A DNA stretch of 64,000 nucleotides. It comes from Bacillota bacterium (GTDB lineage: Bacteria; Bacillota; Bacilli; Paenibacillales; Paenibacillaceae). Positions 51,024-60,233 of the stretch are shown one piece after another. Both the position numbers and the translations under genes were made by a program. The stretch spans positions 25,645 to 89,644 of the forward strand of contig JAEWAQ010000032.1 of the NCBI GenBank assembly GCA_023391635.1, written 5' to 3'. The notes under the pieces are model-generated. The model searched no databases, was not told the origin of the DNA, and saw nothing but the letters and a program-made list of their open reading frames with translations. The stretch's first letter is position 1. The number at the start of each line of letters is the position of its first letter.

Positions 51024-51986
51024 ATGCCTAAGAAAATCGATTCATTGCTCATTTACAACATTGCCAAATACTACTATAAAGACGGCCTTGAGCAGGATGC
51101 CATCGCCAACATGGTCGGCATATCGCGTTCCCAGGTTTCCAGACTGTTGACTAAGGCTCGCAGCATGGGAATCGTTCAGTTCAAGCTGGTTTATCCGGTG
51201 GATACGGAGTATGAGGATTTGGCGGAAGAAATGAAGCGTTATCTGGGCATAGATGAGGTCAAGATCGTTCCGGTGGACGAAGAAGTCGTGAAGAAGAACG
51301 AAGCCCATATCGGCCAGGCGATTGCCATTTATGCAGCGAAATATTTGCCTGACCTGATTATGGATGCCAAGGTTGTGGGCACCGGCTGGGGGAATACGGT
51401 GTATCAGTCCATTCTCCATATGGACCACTATGCCGGTTCTTCCGATCTTTTATTCGTTCCTTTAGTCGGCAGCGTCGGGCAGTATGCCCCCTGCTATCAA
51501 ATCAACTCCATTATCGATCGAATCTCGGAGAAGTTTAAATCCAAAGGGATGTTTATTAACAGTCCCGCTTATTTGGATAAAGAACGATATGGGAGATTAA
51601 ACGAGTATAAAGAAAAAATGCTGCCCGTCATGGAATTGTGGAATAAGGTCGATCTGGCGATTATCGGCTTAGGGAAACCGCTGGACAAGTCGGACTACCT
51701 GGAGAACGAGATGGATCCCGTCTTGTTGCGGCGGCTCAGGCATGCCGACATCGCGGGAGATATTCTCGGTCAGTTCTTCCATACGGACGGAAGCATCCAC
51801 CACATAGGCGAGCACTACCATTTGCTTGGCTTCGATGTTGCGAAGTTGAAGTATGTGGAGAATGTGGTTTGTCTTTGCGGCGGCAAAGACAAAGCGGACG
51901 GGATTGTCATCGCTGCGCAGGCGGGATATTTCAAAACCTTGATCACGGACAGCAGCACGGCGCAACTTATTCTGGAAAGGCGATGA
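51024..51986 (+). CDS. SorC-family transcriptional regulator (sugar-phosphate sensing)
   Basis: 320 aa. HTH at residues 18-45 (E-Q-D-A-I-A-N-M-V-G-I-S-R-S-Q-V-S-R-L-L), then a large SorC/DeoR-type effector domain with V-V-G-T-G-W-G-N-T near residue 117. Effectors of this family are sugar phosphates. Being second in its operon, with operators at its own and the divergent promoter, it probably acts as an autoregulated repressor relieved by a phosphorylated sugar. Confidence 0.9.
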   Translation: MPKKIDSLLIYNIAKYYYKDGLEQDAIANMVGISRSQVSRLLTKARSMGIVQFKLVYPVDTEYEDLAEEMKRYLGIDEVKIVPVDEEVVKKNEAHIGQAIAIYAAKYLPDLIMDAKVVGTGWGNTVYQSILHMDHYAGSSDLLFVPLVGSVGQYAPCYQINSIIDRISEKFKSKGMFINSPAYLDKERYGRLNEYKEKMLPVMELWNKVDLAIIGLGKPLDKSDYLENEMDPVLLRRLRHADIAGDILGQFFHTDGSIHHIGEHYHLLGFDVAKLKYVENVVCLCGGKDKADGIVIAAQAGYFKTLITDSSTAQLILERR

Positions 51987-51990
51987 AACG

Positions 51991-52962
51991 ATGAAAGCTT
52001 TGGTATATATGGGGCAAGGTCAACTGGAGTTGCAGCAGCGGCCGAACCCGCAAAACGATATTGTCATTAAAGTGGCGGCTTCCGGCGTGTGCGGCACGGA
52101 TCTGAAAACCTACTTGAAAGGCCATCATATGTTCCAGCCCAATTCGGTGCTCGGACACGAGTGTTACGGAGAAATCGTGAGCGTGTCAGGCAGCGTTAAG
52201 GACTTCAAGCCCGGCGATCATGTTGTCGTCGCTCCTTATTATGAATGCGGCGAGTGCGAATCGTGCCGGATAGGCGTCGGGCAACTCTGCCCGAATAAGC
52301 TCTATTTGCAGGACGGTTGCTTCTCCGAATATATCGCCGTATCTTCCGAATATGCCCGGAAAGGATTATATAAAGTTGCCGAACCCCGCGATGTGTACAC
52401 GCTCGTAGAGCCGCTCGCCTGCGTCATCAACGGCATGGAGAAGCTCAATGTCGAGCAGAACAGAAAAGTTCTCGTCGTCGGAAGCGGTCCGATGGGCACT
52501 CTGTTTGCCATCGCGTTGACAGGCATGGGCGTCACGGTCGATGTGGTAGAGATCGGGGAATGGCGGAAGAAGAAGCTTCAGGAGTACGGTTTCAACGTCA
52601 TCCAGCCGGATGAAGTGAAGAGCGGGGCCTACGATCAGATCGTGCTGACGGTGAACCGGCCCGAATTGGTTCAATTCTACCTGTCTCTTGCCGCTAATGG
52701 AGGCAATGTGCTGCTGTTCAGCGGATTCTCCAAGAGCGACCGGGCGCAAATCGATCCGTATGACGTTCATTATCGCGAGGTTCGCGTGACCGGAAGCTTC
52801 GGCTACAACTTGAACCATTTTACGGAATCCTTACAAATGATCGAGCAAAACCGAGATCGCTTTGAAAGAATGATTACGCATAAATATGGGATCGAGGACG
52901 GGGCGATGGCGTTCGATATGCTGAAAAACGGCCAAGCCATGAAGCTGATTCTGACACTGTAA
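51991..52962 (+). CDS. Zinc-dependent medium-chain alcohol/polyol dehydrogenase
   Basis: 323 aa MDR protein. Catalytic zinc ligands are C-G-T-D near residue 32 and L-G-H-E near residue 53; the structural zinc lobe E-C-G-E-C-E-S-C-R-I-G-V-G-Q-L-C has all four cysteines. The Rossmann motif is V-V-G-S-G-P-M-G-T near residue 165. It oxidises a sugar alcohol or secondary alcohol with NAD(P). It begins 4 bp after the regulator stop, within the operon. Confidence 0.92.
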   Translation: MKALVYMGQGQLELQQRPNPQNDIVIKVAASGVCGTDLKTYLKGHHMFQPNSVLGHECYGEIVSVSGSVKDFKPGDHVVVAPYYECGECESCRIGVGQLCPNKLYLQDGCFSEYIAVSSEYARKGLYKVAEPRDVYTLVEPLACVINGMEKLNVEQNRKVLVVGSGPMGTLFAIALTGMGVTVDVVEIGEWRKKKLQEYGFNVIQPDEVKSGAYDQIVLTVNRPELVQFYLSLAANGGNVLLFSGFSKSDRAQIDPYDVHYREVRVTGSFGYNLNHFTESLQMIEQNRDRFERMITHKYGIEDGAMAFDMLKNGQAMKLILTL

Positions 52963-52986
52963 AGTAACCTTGAAGGGCGCGATCGA

Positions 52987-53964
52987 ATGAGAATTGCCAT
53001 GTTGTTCAACTCCTTCGCGGGCAAGCAAGCAGCGTTTCATCGGTATGCGGAGCTTGCGGCAAATGCCTTCCAAGGACATACGATGCTAACTTGCTCAGGC
53101 GGATTGGGCGAGAGCTATCTTGCGGGGCTTATCCCAGGCTTGCAGATCGTTCCTTGCGAGGCATCCACGTTTATCGAACAAATCAATGAAGCGACCGCGC
53201 ATATGGCGCAGAGGCATCCGGACTTGTTGATCTGCGTCGGCGGGGACGGGTTTATCGCTTATACGGCAGATTGGCTGATCCGTCAGCAACGGGATATCCC
53301 GTTGCTGGGAATCGCCGGCGGCACCGCCAATGTCGGCCCGCTGATCCGTTTCACGGAAGATCGTCTCGAGCGGCTGAACCCGGACAAGCTGTTGTACGAG
53401 CGAGTTGGCGCTGTGGAAGTTGAAGCCGACGGTCGTGTATTGGGTTATGCGTTTAACGATCTAATCATTGGTGACACCTTCCTGTCTTCCGTCGAAGGAC
53501 GAATGGTGAATATCGCTGCCGCCGATTTTCTGAAGGACGGCAGCAAGCGCGTGGTGCGTCCGTCACCCGGAATCGCGGGCGACCATTTTCAACTGCACAG
53601 GAACGGTAACCGGGTTGACTTTACCTTGAAGAAGCCTGCGCAGATCGTCGTATCTCCGCTTCACAAGAAGGAATTTTACCGGGGCAAAGCGATTACGGGA
53701 GCATTGACGTGTGCGGGATATTCCGAACATGGCGCCGCTGTCGGTCTGAGCAACCGGGTACTGGTCGACGCACGGATGGACGGAACCGACGATCGGACGA
53801 TTGTTATCGAGCATATTCTCTTCAAGGCAGGCGATACGATCGCGATGAGCGGATTTACGGACAAAGGCTACTTGATCATCGACGGCAATCCCTTTCTCTG
53901 TACGGAGGGAAAGGTCACATTAAGATATCTTGACGGGATAGTGACGTGCGCATATACGGGTTAA
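52987..53964 (+). CDS. NAD-kinase/ATP-NAD kinase-like protein
   Basis: 325 aa. V-G-G-D-G-F near residue 82 is the GGDG ATP-binding motif, and L-G-I-A-G-G-T-A-N-V-G-P-L near residue 105 is the NAD-kinase family G-x-P-x-G-T-x-N variant. The C-terminal beta domain (S-N-R-V-L-V-D-A-R near residue 256) is typical of ATP-NAD kinases found with catabolic operons such as AcoX. Substrate might be NAD or a small metabolite such as a keto-polyol; it cannot be settled here. 24 bp from the dehydrogenase. Confidence 0.85.
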   Translation: MRIAMLFNSFAGKQAAFHRYAELAANAFQGHTMLTCSGGLGESYLAGLIPGLQIVPCEASTFIEQINEATAHMAQRHPDLLICVGGDGFIAYTADWLIRQQRDIPLLGIAGGTANVGPLIRFTEDRLERLNPDKLLYERVGAVEVEADGRVLGYAFNDLIIGDTFLSSVEGRMVNIAAADFLKDGSKRVVRPSPGIAGDHFQLHRNGNRVDFTLKKPAQIVVSPLHKKEFYRGKAITGALTCAGYSEHGAAVGLSNRVLVDARMDGTDDRTIVIEHILFKAGDTIAMSGFTDKGYLIIDGNPFLCTEGKVTLRYLDGIVTCAYTG

Positions 53965-53982
53965 ATTTGGGAGGAGACCGCA

Positions 53983-54996
53983 ATCAGAACGAAGATTTTG
54001 AAAATACTAGAGGCTTTGGCGGTTGGCGATGCGCTTGGCATGCCGACGGAGTTCATGAAGCGCGAAGACATTAGGGACAAGTTCGGACTGGTCGGGGAAA
54101 TTCTCGACCCATCCGTATCCTGGTTGCATGCGAATCTGCCCAAAGGCTCGATAACGGACGATACGGAGCAGAATCTGTACCTGATCGAGGCCTATTGCCA
54201 GGATGCCTGCATATCCGTCGAGAATACGTCGGCGCATCTGCTGCGCTGGGTGAATGAAACGAAGGCGGACGAGAAAGGCTATATCGGCCCCAGCTCGCTA
54301 AAGGCGCTGAAAGCGATTGCAGAAGGGGGAGATCCTTACCAGGCAGGGAAGAAAGGCTCGACATGCGGCGGGGTCATGCGGGTGCTGTCTGCCGTGCTCT
54401 GCTGCCGTTACGAGGATGAGCAGGCGCTGCAGAAAGCGGTATATGATTGCTGCATCCCTACGCATAATACCGCTTTTGCCGTGGAAGCCGCGATGTCCTT
54501 GGCTTATGCCCTGAGGAGCGCGCTTATGCAAGCTTCCTTCGATAACATTTTGGATGCCGCCGTACAAGGCGCCATAATCGGACGTGCATTGCCGAAGGAG
54601 TCTTTCCCGGGTCCGTCTACCTCTGGCAGAATCGAGCTGCAGCTTGACACGATTCCGGCTTGCCGGTCGACGGATGAGGCGATCGATTTTATTTATAACG
54701 TAATCGGAACCGGGCTCGAATCGTATGAAGTGGGTCCGGCGGTTATCGGTATTTTCCTGTGGGCGAAGGACGACGTGTGGCTGGCCGTCCGGATGGGCGC
54801 GTCCATCGGCGGGGATACGGATACGATTGCGGCTTTGGCCGGCGCATTGTCTGCAGCGTATGCCGGGAATCACAATATACCTAGCGGGATAACAGACGAA
54901 GTGCTTCGATCCAACAAGCTGGAGCTGCAGCGTTACGCGGATTTGGTCGTAACGCTGCAAGCCGGCCTTGAACGTAAGGAGCCGACGGATGGTTAA
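53983..54996 (+). CDS. ADP-ribosylglycohydrolase-family protein with apparent ATC start
   Basis: About 337 aa. The metal site motifs are D-A-L-G-M-P-T-E-F, T-D-D-T-E-Q near residue 58 and G-G-D-T-D-T-I-A-A near residue 275. GGGAGGAG (53969-53976) lies 6 nt before an in-frame ATC codon (53983) that begins I-R-T-K-I-L-K-I-L-E, matching how relatives begin with M-R-T-K; the next candidate, TTG 53998, is 21 nt from the ribosome site. So either ATC initiates or an ATG was lost. The family removes ADP-ribose or cleaves related N-glycosidic bonds. Overlaps the MFS gene by 8 bp. Confidence 0.83.
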   Translation: MRTKILKILEALAVGDALGMPTEFMKREDIRDKFGLVGEILDPSVSWLHANLPKGSITDDTEQNLYLIEAYCQDACISVENTSAHLLRWVNETKADEKGYIGPSSLKALKAIAEGGDPYQAGKKGSTCGGVMRVLSAVLCCRYEDEQALQKAVYDCCIPTHNTAFAVEAAMSLAYALRSALMQASFDNILDAAVQGAIIGRALPKESFPGPSTSGRIELQLDTIPACRSTDEAIDFIYNVIGTGLESYEVGPAVIGIFLWAKDDVWLAVRMGASIGGDTDTIAALAGALSAAYAGNHNIPSGITDEVLRSNKLELQRYADLVVTLQAGLERKEPTDG

Positions 54997-56407
54997 GGCG
55001 ACCAACCGCCGGATGGTCACCGTCGGCTTGCTTGCCGCATTATTTATCGGCGCGCTTGATGCGACCGTAATCGTTACCGCCGCACCGATTATCGTCGCCG
55101 ATCTCGACGGGTTGTCTCTCATCAGCTGGATATTTTCTATTTATACGATGGCCGCTTGCGTGATGACGCCGATTTTCGGCAAACTGTGCGATATGTACGG
55201 GAGAAAGCTGACTTTCGTGATCGGCACGGCATTGTTCGTTGTAGGTTCCATTCTATGCGGGAGCGCGGGCACGATGACCGAATTGATCTGGTACCGGCTT
55301 CTTCAAGGAGCGGGCGAAGGCGCGCTGATCCCGGTCATCTTCACGATTGTCGGCGATATGTATACAGGCAAGATGAGGGCCAAGATGCAAGGCGTATTCG
55401 CTTCCGTCTGGTCGATTGCGGCGCTTCTGGGACCGTTGGTCGGGGGGTACTTCGTCGATTACGTATCCTGGCGCTGGATTTTTTTCATCAATGTGCCGAT
55501 CGGCCTGATCAGTATCGTTCTCATTCTTGGTTTTTTTCAGGAGCGGTTCGAGAAGAGGGCTGTTTCCGTCGACTATCTTGGCGCGCTTGTCTTTACCGTG
55601 GGCGTGTCCGCGCTGCTGTACGCGTTGCTGAGCGGCGGGAATGAGTATGCCTGGGATTCCTACGTCATTCTCGGATTGCTCGCTGTTGCGGTGTTGAGTA
55701 TTCTATTGTTTCTTGTCGTTGAACGAAGAGCGAAAGAACCGATGATTCCGCTTCATCTATTCAAGAACAAGATCATTGCGGTTTCGAACGCCAGCGTCTT
55801 CTTCGCTTATTGCATCTCTACCGGAGTGGCCATCTATCTGCCGATGTGGATACAATCTCTGCTGGGCCGCTCGGCAACCGTCTCCGGCTTGACCTTGATG
55901 CCGATGTCGATCGCCTGGCAACTGGGCGCGATTCTCGCCGGCTATCTGCTTTATCGCATAGGATCGAAGGCGACCGTAATCATTGGCGCGTTTGCGATTG
56001 TTGCCGGTTCGCTCTGGCTTGCGACGCTTCATTTGGACTCGCCCTATTGGCACATGATCGGGTTCCTGATACTGATCGGATATGGCATGGGACACGTAGC
56101 GACGCCAGCCACTGTCCTGGTCCAATCCTCCGTAAGCTGGGAATGGAGAGGGGCGGCAACCGCCTCCAATACCTTGATGCTGTCGCTTGGCCAGACCGTC
56201 GGCATCGCTGTTTTCGGCAGCGTGCTCAACGCATCGATCTCCGGCAGCGGGCAATCTTCCAGCGCGCAGTTCGCTGATGGATTGCAAGCGATATTCGTGC
56301 TCGGCTTCGGCATCTCGCTCCTTGTTCTGTTAACCGTTCTCTTCTTGCCGTCTCATCGCAAGATTATGGAGCAGCAATCCAAGCTCGAACCTGAATTGCT
56401 GGAGTAG
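54989..56407 (+). CDS. MFS drug/solute exporter, DHA2 (14-TM) type
   Basis: 472 aa with about 14 hydrophobic helices. Motifs are L-D-A-T-V-I-V-T-A-A-P-I-I near residue 25 (motif D1) and G-K-L-C-D-M-Y-G-R-K near residue 65 (motif A); W-R-W-I-F-F-I-N-V-P-I-G near residue 160 is classic DHA2. The ATG at 54989 has AAGGAG 7 nt upstream and overlaps the preceding stop. In an EmrB/QacA-type exporter a proton gradient drives efflux; here it may export a metabolite of the operon rather than a drug. Confidence 0.9.
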   Translation: MVKATNRRMVTVGLLAALFIGALDATVIVTAAPIIVADLDGLSLISWIFSIYTMAACVMTPIFGKLCDMYGRKLTFVIGTALFVVGSILCGSAGTMTELIWYRLLQGAGEGALIPVIFTIVGDMYTGKMRAKMQGVFASVWSIAALLGPLVGGYFVDYVSWRWIFFINVPIGLISIVLILGFFQERFEKRAVSVDYLGALVFTVGVSALLYALLSGGNEYAWDSYVILGLLAVAVLSILLFLVVERRAKEPMIPLHLFKNKIIAVSNASVFFAYCISTGVAIYLPMWIQSLLGRSATVSGLTLMPMSIAWQLGAILAGYLLYRIGSKATVIIGAFAIVAGSLWLATLHLDSPYWHMIGFLILIGYGMGHVATPATVLVQSSVSWEWRGAATASNTLMLSLGQTVGIAVFGSVLNASISGSGQSSSAQFADGLQAIFVLGFGISLLVLLTVLFLPSHRKIMEQQSKLEPELLE

Positions 56408-56443
56408 AAGAGACGAGAGAATAGGGATACGCAGGGGGAGAGT

Positions 56444-57856
56444 GTGCAGAACGTGGCTGACCATAGTATTATCATCCGAATGGAGCTTTGCCATCAAGAG
56501 GTAACCTTCGGAGATGTCGCATCGGAAATCGGCGAGCACGGCGGCGATATTACGTCCATCGACGTCATTCGTCCGGGCAAGGAATCTTCGGTGCGCGACA
56601 TTACCGTTCAGATTGCAGAGTCCGGCCAGAATGCGGTAATAGAGGCGTTGAATCGTTTGCGCGGCTTGAAAGTGACGCACGTTTCCGACCGAACGTTTCT
56701 CGTCCATCTGGGCGGCAAAATCGCGATACAACCCGCATTGGCGGTCAAAAACCGCGACGATCTGTCGCGCGTGTACACGCCGGGAGTAGCCCGGGTATGT
56801 ACAGCGATTCATGAAGACCCGCAGAAAGCCTATTCCTTGACGATCAAAAAAAACACGGTTGCCGTCATTACGGATGGTACGGCAGTACTCGGTCTGGGCG
56901 ATATCGGTCCCTATGCGTCCGCGCCGGTCATGGAAGGGAAAAGCATGCTGTTCAAACAGCTGGCGGGGGTCGACGCTTTTCCGATTTGCCTGGATACGAA
57001 GGACCCCGAGGAAATCGTACGGATTGTCCGAACGATCAGTCCGATATTCGGAGGTATCAATCTGGAGGACATCAGTTCTCCCCGTTGTTTCGAAATCGAA
57101 CGCCGTCTTGAAGCGGAGTTGGATATCCCGGTATTCCACGATGATCAGCATGGCACTGCGATTGTGACGGTAGCGGGTCTGTTGAACGCCTTGAAGGTTG
57201 TCGGCAAGCGCATGGAGCAAGTACGCATCGTCGTTAACGGCATTGGCGCCGCCGGCGTTTCCATCTGCAAAATGCTGCTCGCCGCCGGCGCCACGAGATT
57301 GGTCCCGGTCGACAGACACGGGGCGATCGTGCGCGGAGGCGTGTACGAGCATCCGATGTGGCAGTGGCTGGCCGATCAACCGCAGACCGAGAGCCGACAG
57401 GGTGACCTGAAGGAATTGATTTCCGGCGCGGATGTGTTTATCGGCGTTTCCAGAGGCGGCATTCTGACGGAAGAAGATTTGATGCGGATGTCGACTGACA
57501 GCATCGTATTTGCAATGGCCAATCCCGTGCCCGAAGTAGATCCCGAAGCGGCGTCTCGCCATGTGCGCGTACTGGCAACCGGACGCAGCGACTATCCGAA
57601 TCAGATCAACAACGTGCTTGTATTTCCGGGGATATTCAGGGGGGCGCTGGACTGCCGGGCGAGCCGAATCAACGAGCAGATGAAGCTGGCAGCCGCACAT
57701 GCGATCGCTTCGGTCATAACGGATGAGGATCGCAGCGAGCAGTATATTATCCCGAGCATCTTCAACGATCAGGTTGTACCCAGAATCCGGCATGCCGTAA
57801 TCGAAGCGGCGCTGTCGACCGGCACGGCGCGCAGGATACCTCCCGATTTCCGGTAA
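56444..57856 (+). CDS. NAD-dependent malic enzyme with N-terminal ACT domain
   Basis: Oxidative decarboxylation of malate to pyruvate. Residues 5-80 are an ACT domain (S-I-I-I-R-M-E-L), usually for allosteric control. The catalytic domain has S-R-V-Y-T-P-G-V-A-R-V near residue 108 and the metal-binding F-H-D-D-Q-H-G-T-A near residue 227, and the cofactor motif is V-N-G-I-G-A-A-G-V near residue 263. Start is GTG 56444 or GTG 56453, as GGGGGAG lies 3 or 12 nt upstream. YtsJ-like Bacillus enzymes share this plan. Separate from the upstream operon by 36 bp but perhaps co-transcribed. Confidence 0.92.
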   Translation: MQNVADHSIIIRMELCHQEVTFGDVASEIGEHGGDITSIDVIRPGKESSVRDITVQIAESGQNAVIEALNRLRGLKVTHVSDRTFLVHLGGKIAIQPALAVKNRDDLSRVYTPGVARVCTAIHEDPQKAYSLTIKKNTVAVITDGTAVLGLGDIGPYASAPVMEGKSMLFKQLAGVDAFPICLDTKDPEEIVRIVRTISPIFGGINLEDISSPRCFEIERRLEAELDIPVFHDDQHGTAIVTVAGLLNALKVVGKRMEQVRIVVNGIGAAGVSICKMLLAAGATRLVPVDRHGAIVRGGVYEHPMWQWLADQPQTESRQGDLKELISGADVFIGVSRGGILTEEDLMRMSTDSIVFAMANPVPEVDPEAASRHVRVLATGRSDYPNQINNVLVFPGIFRGALDCRASRINEQMKLAAAHAIASVITDEDRSEQYIIPSIFNDQVVPRIRHAVIEAALSTGTARRIPPDFR

Positions 57857-57923
57857 TCCGGCCATCCGGTTTTTACCCGGCAGTAACCAACGGACAGATC
57901 GTGAAGCCGTCCGCAGACCTCCG

Positions 57924-59999
57924 TTACCCGCCCCACCAGCCGCGCAGCTTCTTCCACCAACCGCCGTCCTTCACGGTTTCTGGGCGCTGTGTCTGCACAT
58001 TCACCTTGTCGTCATGCAGCGAACAGAAAGCGGTCGGCTCCGTGCCGACGAGGTACGTCTCCAGCGCCCGCTCCGCGCAACCGGGCCCAGCCAACATGCC
58101 GCTTTCCGGGTCGATGTAGACGCTCACGACGCCTTCCGGCGCGGAGAAGGCGCCCGGCGGCACGCCTTGCAGCGCGGCGTCGACGAAGTTCGCGAAGATC
58201 GGCGCGGCCCGGTGGGCGTCGTTCGACGTAATGGCGCGGCCGCGGTCGTAACCGACCCATACGGCGGTGACAAGCTCCGGCGTGTAGCCGACGAACCAGG
58301 CGTCTGAGTCGGTCGTGCCGGTCTTGCCGGCGACCGGCCGACGGTGCAGCAGCCCTTTCACCCGATGCGCCGTGCCGCCTTGCTCGAAAACGCCGGTCAA
58401 CAGGCGCGTCGTCACGTAGGCGACTGCGGGCGGGATGACCTGCGCGCTGCGGGGATGCGCTTCATACAGCACTTTGCCGTCGCGGTCGGTAATCTGCAAG
58501 ATGGCAAGCGTACTGGCCAATTGGCCGCCTGCCGCGAACGCCGAGTACGCCGTCGCCATCTCGAACGGACTCACGGGGAACGTGCCCAGCGCCAGCGACG
58601 GCACCGGCTTGAGCGGCGAGGTAATCCCGAGCTTGCGCGCTTCGTCAACGACTGCTTCGGGCCCGACCTGCATAATTGTGTTCACCGCGTAGATGTTGTC
58701 GGAAGCCGCGATCGCCCTGCGCAAGTTGATATCCGCGTGCGCGTAGCGGTCATTGAAATTGGCCGGCCTATAGATCTCCCGGTTGTTGTCGTAATAGAAG
58801 ATCGTCGGCTCGCTGCGGAACCGGGTGGACGGCGTCACGACGCGGTTCTCGAGCGCGGCGGCGTACAGGATCGCCTTGAAGGAGGATCCGGGCTGCCGGG
58901 TCGTCGCGAATACGCGGTTGTATTGATTCAGCTTGTAGCTCCGGCCGCCGACCATCGCCTTGATGTATCCGTTGCGGGGATCGATGGCGATCAGCGCGGT
59001 CTGCAGCTGCGTACCCGCGGACAGTCCCCGCCTCACCGCTTCCTCCGCCGCTTGCTGCATTCCGGAATCCAACGTCGTTTTGATCGTCAGCCCGCCTTCG
59101 TTCAGCAGCCTCTCGTCGATGCCCAGCCGTTCGACGGCAACCCGCTTCACGTAATCGGCGAAATACGGCGCCACCCGGTCCGGCTCATCCGGCAGCGGCT
59201 TCACGACGGGCTTGTTCCGGCCTGCCCGGGCCGCTTCTTTCGCAGTCAGCACCTCCGCCTCGACCATGGCATGCAGCACGATTTGCCGACGCGCTTCCGC
59301 CGCTGCCGGATGCAGATTGGGCGAATAGTAGCGGGGTCCTTTCGGAATGCCCGCCAACAGCGTGCTCTCTTCCAACGTCAGCTCCTTCGCCGATTTGCCG
59401 AAATACAGCCGCGCCGCCGCCTCCGCTCCGTACGCTCCGTGCCCGTAGTAGATTTGGTTCAAGTACATTTGCAATATTTCATCTTTGGAGTACGTCTGCT
59501 CCAGCCGAGCGGCATACCAGGCTTCCTTCAGTTTGCGGGACCATGTGCGCTGGTGGGTCAAGTACAAGTTGCGCGCGAGCTGCTGCGTCAAGGTGCTTGC
59601 GCCTTCACGGATGGACATGTGCCGCACGTCCACCCATACCGCCCGCGCCAGCCCGCGGATGTCCACGCCTGCGTGATCGTAGAACCGGCGATCTTCCACG
59701 GCCAGCGTTGCCTTGACGAGCCAGGGCGAAATATCCGCCAGCTTGACCGGCCGCCGATTGACGCCGCCGGATTGCTCGGCGATCACGTTGCCTTCGGCGT
59801 CGAGAATTTGCGTTGCGTGCGGCACCGCTCCCGCGGGCAGCGCCCCGTATCGGTACAAGGCGAGCGAGCCGGCCGTGGCGGCGATCAGGGCGATGAGCGT
59901 CAGCCAACCGAGTTGCCGTCTGAGCGATTCCGGGAGGAGGAACATTCTCGATTTTCCGCGCTGCTGCTGTTCGTCGTCGTGTTCGCTCATCGCATCCAT
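57924..59999 (-). CDS. Class A penicillin-binding protein (transglycosylase/transpeptidase)
   Basis: Builds peptidoglycan. A cytoplasmic N terminus and membrane helix (about residues 35-55) precede the GT51 domain with the catalytic Glu in A-V-E-D-R-R-F-Y near residue 101 and T-L-T-Q-Q-L-A-R-N near residue 134. The transpeptidase has S-S-F-K (nucleophile Ser) near residue 378, S-D-N near residue 441 and the K-T-G-T motif near residue 559. 691 aa with a short C-terminal tail carrying W-W-K-K-L-R-G-W-W. Probably monocistronic, convergent with the malic enzyme. Confidence 0.94.
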   Translation of the reverse strand: MDAMSEHDDEQQQRGKSRMFLLPESLRRQLGWLTLIALIAATAGSLALYRYGALPAGAVPHATQILDAEGNVIAEQSGGVNRRPVKLADISPWLVKATLAVEDRRFYDHAGVDIRGLARAVWVDVRHMSIREGASTLTQQLARNLYLTHQRTWSRKLKEAWYAARLEQTYSKDEILQMYLNQIYYGHGAYGAEAAARLYFGKSAKELTLEESTLLAGIPKGPRYYSPNLHPAAAEARRQIVLHAMVEAEVLTAKEAARAGRNKPVVKPLPDEPDRVAPYFADYVKRVAVERLGIDERLLNEGGLTIKTTLDSGMQQAAEEAVRRGLSAGTQLQTALIAIDPRNGYIKAMVGGRSYKLNQYNRVFATTRQPGSSFKAILYAAALENRVVTPSTRFRSEPTIFYYDNNREIYRPANFNDRYAHADINLRRAIAASDNIYAVNTIMQVGPEAVVDEARKLGITSPLKPVPSLALGTFPVSPFEMATAYSAFAAGGQLASTLAILQITDRDGKVLYEAHPRSAQVIPPAVAYVTTRLLTGVFEQGGTAHRVKGLLHRRPVAGKTGTTDSDAWFVGYTPELVTAVWVGYDRGRAITSNDAHRAAPIFANFVDAALQGVPPGAFSAPEGVVSVYIDPESGMLAGPGCAERALETYLVGTEPTAFCSLHDDKVNVQTQRPETVKDGGWWKKLRGWWGG

Positions 60000-60233
60000 C
60001 GCCCCTTCCTGGCGCCGCAGGTATCATTTTCCTGATAGTATGGGGCAACGCATGCGCGGTTATTCCGGAATTTGCTTGCGTGCTTGACGGCTGGAGTACG
60101 ATCGCTGGGAGTTTGCGGCTTGCGGCAGTTTTTTTTTCGCAGCCGATATCTTATAATACTGTTTGTCTGGCGCAACGAAACAGGCAGACGCGTCCGCGTC
60201 TCGTTCCAATACATAATGAGAGAAGTGAGAATC

